Assembly (NCBI GenBank): GCA_005804005.1 | Contig: SYPI01000069.1 | Coordinates: forward strand, 1 to 5,861 | Length of the DNA: 5,861 nt | From: Planctomycetia bacterium | GTDB lineage: Bacteria > Planctomycetota > Phycisphaerae > Phycisphaerales > SM1A02 | Direction: 5' to 3' | Shown: positions 1 through 5,670 of the stretch, in pieces | Layout: each line of letters starts with the position of its first letter | How positions within the stretch are numbered: the stretch's first letter is position 1 | Position numbers and translations under genes: made by a program | Notes under the pieces: model-generated | Told to the model about the DNA's origin: nothing | Seen by the model: the letters and a program-made list of their open reading frames with translations, nothing else | Database searches by the model: none

Positions 1-1
1 G

Positions 2-355
2 ATGCCCGATGACGAACTGGCTGACCCGCGCGGCCCAGATGCGATGGACGACAAGAATGTCATCGTCGGCAACCGCTTGTTCCGCCTCTGCTGCAGCAAG
101 TGCATCAAGAAGCTGCGCGCCAACCCTGCCAAGTACTTCGCCGCTACTGACGCAGCTGTCATCGCCATGCAGAAACCCACCTACGCGCTGACCACCTGCC
201 CGATTTCCGGTCAGCCACTGAGTGAGGGCGCCAAAGACTTGGTGATCGCCAGTCGCCTGGTGCGGGTCTGCTGCCCCAAGTGCGAGGCCGGTGTCCGCAA
301 GGATCCGAACGCGGCCTTCAAGAAGATCGACGCCGCGGCTGCCGCGAAAAAGTAG
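2..355 (+). CDS. Tandem Cys-rich (YHS/TRASH-like) putative metal-binding protein, 5' end outside the window
   Basis: The visible 117 residues contain two related units. Unit A (about residues 1-52) has C30-C31-x-x-C34 followed by a KKLRANPAKYF-type helix. Unit B (about 65-112) has C66-P at its front, then C90-C91-x-x-C94 and VRKDPNAAF. The pattern (CP.sG..L, a short strand, R.C CxxC, then a helix with [DN]P..[YF]) resembles YHS and TRASH-type modules, which are known to bind metal through cysteines; metal binding here is inferred. Unit A lacks its front CP pair. Aligned on unit B, that pair would fall just before the ATG at 2, and base 1 (G) fits the end of a Pro codon. The ATG at 2 is therefore probably internal, and the true start and any signal peptide lie upstream. 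The tail is Ala/Lys-rich and its last 38 bp overlap the convergent methyltransferase gene. A specific metal, partner or location cannot be read from this fragment. Confidence 0.7.
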   Translation: MPDDELADPRGPDAMDDKNVIVGNRLFRLCCSKCIKKLRANPAKYFAATDAAVIAMQKPTYALTTCPISGQPLSEGAKDLVIASRLVRVCCPKCEAGVRKDPNAAFKKIDAAAAAKK

Positions 356-1319
356 CCCGCGAGCGTTCTAGGAGCGCAGCGAACAGTCCCGGCCCGCTGC
401 CGTCCGCAGCCGGTAGTCGTTGCCAGCGGCGCATCACCAGCAGCGATCGTCTGGCGCACCAGTTGATGACATCGTCGGCCGAGAAGCCGAGGTGCTTGTG
501 GCCCATGGCGCTGCGGAACTCCTCGTGGTCATGCGGCGCCATGTCGATCACCAGCAGCCAGCCGCCGGGGCGGATGGTGCGGGCCGCCTCGGCCACGGCG
601 CGCGCCGGATCATCAATGTGGTGAAGCACCAGACTCATTACCACGGCGTTGAACTCCCTCGCCGCCGCCGGCAGGGCCAGCAGGTCGCCTTGACGAACCT
701 CACAGTTGGTCCGGCCCGCTAGTCGCTTCCGGCAGGCCTCCACCATGGCCAGTTCCCGATCGATCGCCACCACCTCAGCAACCGAATCGGCCAGACGCTC
801 GGCCACCTGCCCGGTGCCACAACCGACATCGGCGACGGTCCATGACGGATCAATCAGTTGGCAGAGAGCGACATCGGAGAATGCCTGGCCGAAGAGTCGG
901 GTGCGCACCGCATCCCAACCTTGCCCGATCCGCCCGAAGAAGTCGGCGGCGTCGCCGCGTCGTTGGCGCAAGACTGCCTGCAAGCGGGTGTCATCGTCGG
1001 CGCAGGAGTGCAGTGACTCAATGTGTCGTCGGCCGGCACTGCATACCGCCCGCGTGTCTTCGGGAATAGTGCTTACGGCGCGGTAGAGCGCCAGCGTCCC
1101 ATTGGCGCGCCGGGTCACCAGCCCGACCGCCGCTAGCGCTTTCAGGTGCCGACTGGCGGTCGACTGCGGGACCTTCAATACCCGGGCCAACTCACCGACG
1201 CCCAGTTCAGACTTGTCGAGTACCCGCAAGGCCCGCAGCCGCACCGGATCAAACATTGCTCCGAGCAGGGCGCGCCAAGCTTCGACCCCCGGTGAAGCTC
1301 GGCCCGCGCGCCGTGGCAT
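318..1319 (-). CDS. ArsR-family winged-helix regulator fused to a class I SAM-dependent methyltransferase
   Basis: The 333-residue product has two domains. Residues about 15-80 form an ArsR/SmtB-like winged helix: FDPVRLRALRVL, a first HTH helix ELGVGELARVL (38-48), the recognition helix region PQSTASRHLKALAAVGLV (51-68), and a wing ending in LALYRAV. Residues about 124-318 form a Rossmann methyltransferase: motif I VADVGCGTG (162-170), acidic D187 at the end of strand 2 for the SAM ribose, QGD (210-212), LVLHHIDDP (230-238) and RTIRPGGWLLVIDM (247-260). The ELCVCDL-type cysteine pair of classic arsenic or cadmium sensors is replaced by ELGVGEL, so metal sensing through that site is unlikely. 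Fusions with this architecture are known in bacteria and some are linked to methionine/S-adenosylhomocysteine metabolism; no such gene is adjacent here. The ATG at 1319 is supported by GAGGGG 5 nt upstream. The gene follows the TPR lipoprotein by 9 bp. The methyl acceptor and DNA target are unknown. Confidence 0.9.
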   Translation of the reverse strand: MPRRAGRASPGVEAWRALLGAMFDPVRLRALRVLDKSELGVGELARVLKVPQSTASRHLKALAAVGLVTRRANGTLALYRAVSTIPEDTRAVCSAGRRHIESLHSCADDDTRLQAVLRQRRGDAADFFGRIGQGWDAVRTRLFGQAFSDVALCQLIDPSWTVADVGCGTGQVAERLADSVAEVVAIDRELAMVEACRKRLAGRTNCEVRQGDLLALPAAAREFNAVVMSLVLHHIDDPARAVAEAARTIRPGGWLLVIDMAPHDHEEFRSAMGHKHLGFSADDVINWCARRSLLVMRRWQRLPAADGSGPGLFAALLERSRATFSRQPRRRSS

Positions 1320-1331
1320 CGCTACCCCTCA
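1320..1331 (-). promoter_or_regulatory. Shine-Dalgarno for the ArsR-methyltransferase, overlapping the upstream stop codon
   Basis: Read on the minus strand, the junction is TGAGGGGTAGCG followed by ATG. The lipoprotein stop TGA (1331-1329) merges into a purine-rich GAGGGG, with 5 nt (TAGCG) before the ATG at 1319. This fixes the start of the regulator gene and suggests that its translation is coupled to that of the lipoprotein gene. Confidence 0.6.
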
Positions 1332-1994
1332 GATTCCCGGCGGCAGGGCGGTGTTGGGACCGATCTCCACGCCCAACTCACGCAGCGCATACAGGACGCG
1401 CTCGTCCACCGGGTTTATCCCGTAAGCCTGACGGAGCCGACGGATGGCCGTGTCCTTGCTGCCCGCGCGCCGCTCCAGAACAGCGGCCGCGTAGTACGGA
1501 GTGTCGGTGCGCGGCCGTGAGAATCCATCATCGACCTCAATGGCGGATTGAATGGCCGCCTTGGCCGAGTCGAGATCGTTCAGGCGCATGGCGTACTCAG
1601 CCAGCTTCACATAGGCCACGGCGCTGTGCAGCTTCTGGCCAGCCGATCGCAACAGGCCGAAAAGCGCCGTCGAATTCTCCTGTCGAAACAGAACATCGGC
1701 CAAGGCGTAGATCGCCTCTTCGTTGCGGGGGTCGGCGTCGTAGGCCCGCTCCAGCGCTGACTTCGCCGCCGGAAGATTGCCAAGCGCCGCCTGCGCCTGC
1801 CCGAACACCAACTGCGCTCGCCAGTTACCCGGCGCCGCCTCCACAACCGGGGAGACAACATCAGCCGCCTTCTGCCACTGTTCGTGCTGCAGATAGTTCC
1901 GACCGAGTTCGACAGACTTCTCCGAATCGATGGTTTTGCAGGCGCCCAGCAGGAGCGCGGTGATTGGGAGGATCAGTTTGAGTTGGCTGGTCAT
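1329..1994 (-). CDS. TPR-repeat lipoprotein
   Basis: Starting at the ATG at 1994 gives 221 residues with a clean type II signal peptide: MTSQLK, a hydrophobic core LILPITALLLGA and the lipobox L16-G17-A18-C19. The mature protein would be lipid-anchored through C19 outside the cytoplasmic membrane. The rest looks like consecutive TPR hairpins at about residues 27-57, 58-91, 92-124, 125-158 and 163-196. Typical TPR spacing is seen in repeat 2 (LVFGQAQAALGNLPAAKSALERAYDADP) and the last repeat (AAVLERRAGSKDTAIRRLRQAYGINP). TPR lipoproteins usually act as scaffolds for envelope protein assemblies, for example PilF-like or BamD-like roles; no specific assignment is justified. The reading frame stays open upstream to 2360, but that part lacks a signal peptide and runs antisense to another gene, so the lipobox start is preferred. 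GGAG lies 10 nt upstream. It is probably co-transcribed with the ArsR-methyltransferase gene. Confidence 0.85.
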   Translation of the reverse strand: MTSQLKLILPITALLLGACKTIDSEKSVELGRNYLQHEQWQKAADVVSPVVEAAPGNWRAQLVFGQAQAALGNLPAAKSALERAYDADPRNEEAIYALADVLFRQENSTALFGLLRSAGQKLHSAVAYVKLAEYAMRLNDLDSAKAAIQSAIEVDDGFSRPRTDTPYYAAAVLERRAGSKDTAIRRLRQAYGINPVDERVLYALRELGVEIGPNTALPPGI

Positions 1995-2445
1995 GTTGCG
2001 CTTTCTCCGGGGCGGCGCGGATGATACGGGGGTGCGCGTCGAGCTTCCACGCCGCTCTGAACAGCTACTGCCGATGGCATTGCTGCGCCATGAATTGCCG
2101 GACGGGTCCGGGCACTTCGATTGGCTGCTGGCAGTCAGCCTCCGCCCCGGCGATGAAGAACGCAGCGTGATATGCCTGCGGACGCTGGTCCCTCCGTGGC
2201 CAGCCCCGGCGCGCGAGGCAAGCCTCTCACTCGAACGCGTTGCCGACCACCGCGGGCTGTACCTCTGGCTGACGGCACCGCGCGAACTGGACGAACGGGG
2301 CATCGCCCGCCCGGTCATGCGTGGAAACTGGCAGAGCATTGGCGCGGAGAACCGCCTCATGATTCAGGCGCGCTGGTCCGACGGCTCCGGCGCAGTCTGG
2401 CTCTTCAACGACGCCCTCACTCGGGCAACCTGCCTGGACTGGTAG
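1993..2445 (+). CDS. Small protein resembling the LigD phosphoesterase (PE) domain, divergent
   Basis: From the ATG at 1993 the product is 150 residues. The core pattern is ALLRHELP (29-36), GHFDWLLA (40-47), ICLRTLVPPW (60-69), then LERVADHRGLYL (80-91), RELDERGIARPV (97-108) and GNWQ (111-114). From memory this follows a family common in planctomycetes (VLLEH...HWDLML...LRTW...LPDHR..YLDYEGPVS..RG.V.RW..G.Y) related to the 3'-phosphoesterase domain of bacterial LigD DNA-repair proteins. The H-x-D of HFD (H41, D43) and DHR (85-87) are kept, but the Glu usually following HWDLMLE is Ala47 and the DYEG stretch is degraded to WLTA, so activity is doubtful. The start is uncertain. A TTG at 1978 has GGGAGG 6 nt upstream but would intrude into the lipoprotein signal-peptide codons, and a GTG at 2032 avoids any overlap. 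The DUF456 gene follows after 11 bp, so the two are probably one operon. Confidence 0.6.
   Translation: MLRFLRGGADDTGVRVELPRRSEQLLPMALLRHELPDGSGHFDWLLAVSLRPGDEERSVICLRTLVPPWPAPAREASLSLERVADHRGLYLWLTAPRELDERGIARPVMRGNWQSIGAENRLMIQARWSDGSGAVWLFNDALTRATCLDW
2021..2049 (-). promoter_or_regulatory. Possible sigma70-like promoter for the TPR lipoprotein operon
   Basis: On the minus strand, TATCAT (2026-2021, five of six matches to TATAAT) lies 17 nt downstream of TGGAAG (2049-2044, three of six matches to TTGACA). It would start transcription about 20 nt before the lipoprotein ATG, leaving room for the GGAG at 2008-2005. The -35 match is poor and the DNA is also inside the opposite gene if that gene starts at 1993, so this is only a candidate. 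Confidence 0.2.
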
Positions 2446-2456
2446 GCTGAACCACT

Positions 2457-3005
2457 GTGGGCTGGATTCACTATCTGCTTGCCTCACTCGGGGTGCTGAC
2501 CGGTCTGGCACTGGTGCTTCTCAATCTGGTGAGCCTGCCCGGGACTTGGCTAATGATTCTTGGCGCGGTGGTGTTCGAACTGGTCGACTCGCTGTGGCTC
2601 CCATCAAGTGGGGACACATCGAGCGTTGGCGGCTGGGCTCTGGGCGGCGCCGCAGCGTTGGCAGGGCTGGGCGAAGGAGTCGAGTTTCTCTCCGGCGCTG
2701 CGGGAGCGCGAGTTGGAGGCGCCAGCGCCCGGGGAATGTGGGCGGCATTGGCTGGGAGCATCGTTGGCGCCCTGCTTGGAACGATGTTCATCCTCATCCC
2801 GCTGGTCGGAACGCTGATCGGCGCTGTTGGCGGCTGTGCTCTGGGGGCGGTGATCGGTGAGATGACTCGGCCGGGAATGACGCTGAAGGGCACGCTGAAG
2901 CCAGCCGCCGGGGCGATGGTCGGCCGCATCGGCGGGTTGATCGGCAAGACCGCCTGCGGATTCGTGGCCTGGGTACTGCTAGCGATCGTCGTGTTCAGCC
3001 ACTGA
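2457..3005 (+). CDS. DUF456 family membrane protein
   Basis: The 182-residue product starts at a GTG (MGWIHYLLASLGV) 11 bp after the preceding stop codon, with only a weak Shine-Dalgarno, as expected for a translationally coupled gene. Hydrophobic segments appear at about residues 5-23, 28-45, 57-76, 93-112, 113-135 and 152-180. Hallmarks of DUF456 are visible: LVSLPGTWLMILGAVVFEL (24-42) near the N-terminus, a Gly/Ala-rich middle with GEGVEFLSGAAGARVGGASARGMW (72-95), and the helix-breaking stretch LIPLVGTLIGAVGGCALGAVIGEM (113-136) followed by a C-terminal hydrophobic helix. Family members are inner-membrane proteins of unknown function; the many small residues suggest tight helix packing. 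The stop codon lies inside the 3' end of the convergent hisS (11 bp overlap). Confidence 0.85.
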   Translation: MGWIHYLLASLGVLTGLALVLLNLVSLPGTWLMILGAVVFELVDSLWLPSSGDTSSVGGWALGGAAALAGLGEGVEFLSGAAGARVGGASARGMWAALAGSIVGALLGTMFILIPLVGTLIGAVGGCALGAVIGEMTRPGMTLKGTLKPAAGAMVGRIGGLIGKTACGFVAWVLLAIVVFSH

Positions 3006-4317
3006 GTCTGGCCAGCGCGTCGGCCAGCGGCAGTGACTCCTGCGTGCCCGATTGCAGATCCTTGAGATTCACGCGGCCCGCGGATATCTCCTCCCCGAGA
3101 ATCAGCACGCTGCGGGCGCGCGCCTTGGAAGCGTCCGACATCAACTTTCCCACATTCCTGGTGGCGCGATACGAACGGCGGACATGCTTACCAGCGCGGC
3201 GAAGCTGAGCGGCCACCTGCACTGCCAGACGATCGCTGTCGGCGCCCTGCGCCGAGAGAATGAAGACATCGGGTCCCGGCGCGAGTGTCGAGCAGTCCTT
3301 GGGCAGCAGATTGCGATCCTGCAGCACCAGTCCCAGCACAACATCCCCCATGCCCAAGCCGACCGCTGGCGTGGCCGGTCCGCCAAACATCTCGACCAGC
3401 CTGTCGTAGCGGCCACCACCGGCGATGGCCCGCTCGGCGCCGGAGGCTTCATGAATCTCAAACACCGTGCCGGTGTAGTAGGCCAAGCCGCGCACGATCG
3501 ACAGATCCGCTTCACACCACTCGCTCAGTCCGCAGTCGGCCAGGTGTGTCGCCAGTTCGTCCATGGCCGCCAGCGCCCCCGGGGGCACGCCGATCCGGCC
3601 CGCCAGCGCCGCAGCTGCTCCCACCAGCGGCACGCTAAGTCGCGATGCCTCGACGAAGCGCCGCAATGACTCCAGCGGCAGCCCGGCCTCCGTGGCCAGC
3701 CGCTCAAATCCAGCGGCGTCGAGCCGCGCTGACTTGTCCAGCAGTTCCAGCGCTGCGGGCATCTGTTCCCCAGACACGCCTAGCGCCGCCAACGCCTGCG
3801 TCACCGCGCCGCGATGACTCACCTTCACCCGCACATCGGAGCTGCGCAGCCCGAGAGCTTCCATAGCCAGCGCCGCTGTGGCGATCACTTCGGTGTCGGC
3901 CTCCGGCCCGGGCAATCCGAGCACATCCACATTCCACTGCTGGAACTCGCGCAGGCGTCCGCGCTGCGGCCGCTCGGCACGGAAGAAGGTCGGAATGGCG
4001 AACCACTTCACCGGCACCGGGAGCGCCGCCGCCCGGGCCGCCACCATGCGGGCCAAGGTCGGGGTGAACTCCGGGCGCAGGGCGTAGTCGTCCTCGCCAC
4101 CGGCGCGCCGGAAAGAGAACAACTCGCTGACGATTCCCGGGCCACTCTTGACGGTGTAGAGCCCGAGGTGCTCAAAGGTCGGACCGTCTACTTCATCGAA
4201 TCCACTGCGGACCGAGGCGCTTCGCCAAGCGGCTTCGATGTGCCGCCGCAGCGCCATCTCGTCCGGATAGAAGTCCCGCGTTCCTTTGGGGCCCTGAAAG
4301 CGAGTCGGCGATGGCAT
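2995..4317 (-). CDS. hisS: Histidyl-tRNA synthetase
   Basis: The 440-residue class II aminoacyl-tRNA synthetase charges tRNA-His with histidine in the cytoplasm. The N-terminus has FQGPKGTRDFYPDEMALRR (7-25). Motif 1 lies around GPTFEHLGLYTVKSG (45-59). LRPEFTPTLAR (80-90) follows, then motif 2 FRAERPQRGRLREFQQWNVD (112-131) with R113. Histidine-specific motif A is RGLAYYTGTVFEI (276-288) and motif B is GGGRYDRL (300-307). Motif 3 is TPAVGLGMGDVVLGLVL (316-332). The C-terminal anticodon-binding domain (about 349-438) includes DVFIL, AAQLRRAGKHVRRSY and SVLILGEEISAGRVNLKDL. The histidine-binding arginine R276 is kept, but the usual RGLDYY aspartate is alanine and motif 3 has GMGDVVL in place of the usual LGxER-like form. 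I associate both with a HisRS subgroup of planctomycetes and relatives, not with loss of function. The length is normal. The gene lies 27 bp behind the transporter gene and is probably co-transcribed; no strong Shine-Dalgarno is seen. Confidence 0.96.
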   Translation of the reverse strand: MPSPTRFQGPKGTRDFYPDEMALRRHIEAAWRSASVRSGFDEVDGPTFEHLGLYTVKSGPGIVSELFSFRRAGGEDDYALRPEFTPTLARMVAARAAALPVPVKWFAIPTFFRAERPQRGRLREFQQWNVDVLGLPGPEADTEVIATAALAMEALGLRSSDVRVKVSHRGAVTQALAALGVSGEQMPAALELLDKSARLDAAGFERLATEAGLPLESLRRFVEASRLSVPLVGAAAALAGRIGVPPGALAAMDELATHLADCGLSEWCEADLSIVRGLAYYTGTVFEIHEASGAERAIAGGGRYDRLVEMFGGPATPAVGLGMGDVVLGLVLQDRNLLPKDCSTLAPGPDVFILSAQGADSDRLAVQVAAQLRRAGKHVRRSYRATRNVGKLMSDASKARARSVLILGEEISAGRVNLKDLQSGTQESLPLADALARLSG

Positions 4318-4344
4318 CTGCGGAGAATACGCCCGCGATCTGAC

Positions 4345-5670
4345 TCAGACTTCGGCGCCGACGCGATGGGGTTCCGCGATGCGCCAGAGCGCCACCATCG
4401 CTACCAATCCGAACGCTAGGCAGTAAAGCATCGGGAAATCTGGCTGGTTCCAGTGCTCTACAAAAACCCCAGAGATGACTGGCCCGGTGGAACAGAAACA
4501 GGCCATGGCCAAGCTGTAGGCCACCCCGAAGAGTCTGCAGCGCAGCGCCTTGGGGGTGAACTCGACAATCATCGCCCCCTGCACTCCCAGCAGGACACTG
4601 AGCGGCGCCCCCACCAGCATCAGCGCAAGCAATGCCAATGGCGGGGTGACCCTTAGACTCGGCACTACCGACTGCAACGCTTCGAACACCACCCCTTCTT
4701 CAAGGAGCAAGGCGAATGACGGCACAATCATGGCCATCATGATCGCGGTGGCGATGAGCGAGATTCGCCGCCGTCCGTAGAGATCGGAGAGCCAGCCGCC
4801 AAGCAGAATGCAGACCACTTCCCCAGCGAAGCAGATGGTGTTGGCGCCACCGTAGCCCGAGGCCAGTTCAGGAGCCTTGATGGCCAGGCGCTCAATCAGG
4901 AAGACATTGGCGATGTAGAAGACCAGATTGGCCCCGGTGACTATCGCGATGATGCCGACGAGCGCGCGCCAGTGTCGCCATAGTTCTCGAAGCGTCGACG
5001 AGTGGTGGACCGGCCCCTCTCCGCTTTCCGGCACATGGGAGCGCAGCCACAGCCCGAGCATGGCCATGGGCAGCCCGCAGAGAAACGGCAGGCGCCAGCC
5101 CCACGATGAAACACTCTCCCGCGTCAGCGATTCGCTCAGTGCCCAATCGGTGGCCTGCCCCAACAGCAGTCCGGTCAATGCCCCAGCCGTGGCCAGACTG
5201 CTCAACAGCCCGCGCCGATGGGGAGGGGCGATTTCCGCGGTGTAGGTCATTGATCCGGTGTACTCACCGCCAACGGAGAACCCCTGCGCCATTCGCAACA
5301 CCACCAGGCCGATGGGGGCCAACAATCCGGCGCTGGCGCTGGTCGGCAGCAACCCGATCAGGAAACTGGACGCCCCCATGATGACTATCGAGGCGGTGAG
5401 CATCGCCCGCCGCCCGTGACGATCGCCGATATGGCCCAGCACCACGCCCCCCACCGGACGCATGAAGTAGCCGACGGCGAAGACGCTGAAGGCGGCCAGC
5501 ATCGAGGCGCCACGGCTGTCGCTGGGAAAGAAGAGCGGCCCCAGCGTTGGGGTCAGGAAGGCATAGACGGCGAAGTCGTACCACTCAAGGACATTGCCAA
5601 CCGTCCCCGCCAGCATGGCCCGACGCACTTCACTCGGCGTGAACCGATGCGCCTCGACGGCGGCACTCAC
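4345..5670 (-). CDS. Major facilitator superfamily transporter, metabolite:H+ symporter (MHS) type
   Basis: From the GTG at 5670 the product is 441 residues with about 12 membrane helices, the usual size for MHS permeases such as ProP, KgtP and ShiA. These import osmolytes or organic acids with protons across the inner membrane. Visible signatures are RAMLAGTVGNVLEWYDFAVY (17-36) in helix 1, loop 2-3 motif GHIGDRHGRRAM (79-90), RMAQGFSVGGEYTGSMTYTAEIAPPHRRG (126-154) in helices 4-5, WGWRLPFL (190-197), loop 8-9 GGWLSDLYGRRR (291-302) and EFTPKALRCRLFG (370-382). The substrate cannot be told from these motifs. The frame is open back to 5787, but that part overlaps the upstream gene and looks unlike an MFS N-terminus. 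The GTG at 5670 shares GTGA with the upstream stop codon and gives a family-typical short cytoplasmic lead, so translation is probably coupled. hisS follows after 27 bp. Confidence 0.92.
   Translation of the reverse strand: MSAAVEAHRFTPSEVRRAMLAGTVGNVLEWYDFAVYAFLTPTLGPLFFPSDSRGASMLAAFSVFAVGYFMRPVGGVVLGHIGDRHGRRAMLTASIVIMGASSFLIGLLPTSASAGLLAPIGLVVLRMAQGFSVGGEYTGSMTYTAEIAPPHRRGLLSSLATAGALTGLLLGQATDWALSESLTRESVSSWGWRLPFLCGLPMAMLGLWLRSHVPESGEGPVHHSSTLRELWRHWRALVGIIAIVTGANLVFYIANVFLIERLAIKAPELASGYGGANTICFAGEVVCILLGGWLSDLYGRRRISLIATAIMMAMIVPSFALLLEEGVVFEALQSVVPSLRVTPPLALLALMLVGAPLSVLLGVQGAMIVEFTPKALRCRLFGVAYSLAMACFCSTGPVISGVFVEHWNQPDFPMLYCLAFGLVAMVALWRIAEPHRVGAEV

Noticed and set aside
1256..1963. 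Plus-strand open frame of 235 codons opposite the TPR lipoprotein and regulator genes
   Set aside because: It is rich in Pro, Arg and Ala with no recognisable domain and lies antisense to two well-supported genes. This is the usual result of high GC on the opposite strand.
1995..2360. N-terminal extension of the TPR lipoprotein to an ATG at 2360
   Set aside because: The extra residues are Arg/Ser-rich, antisense to the plus-strand gene, and would bury the lipobox signal peptide inside the protein.
3008..3027. Inverted repeat CTGGCC-8 nt-GGCCAG just after the DUF456 stop codon, a possible terminator
   Set aside because: The stem is only 6 bp, there is no T-tract after it, and it lies within hisS coding sequence (LADALARL), so it is more likely coincidental.
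4318..4344. 27 bp gap between the transporter gene and hisS as a site for a promoter, T-box or attenuator
   Set aside because: It is too short for a T-box or leader-peptide attenuator and shows no convincing promoter hexamers.
3052..4419. Long plus-strand open frames opposite hisS (3052-3669 and 3814-4419)
   Set aside because: Both are antisense to a clearly functional hisS and their translations show no domain or signal; they are shadows of GC-rich codon usage.
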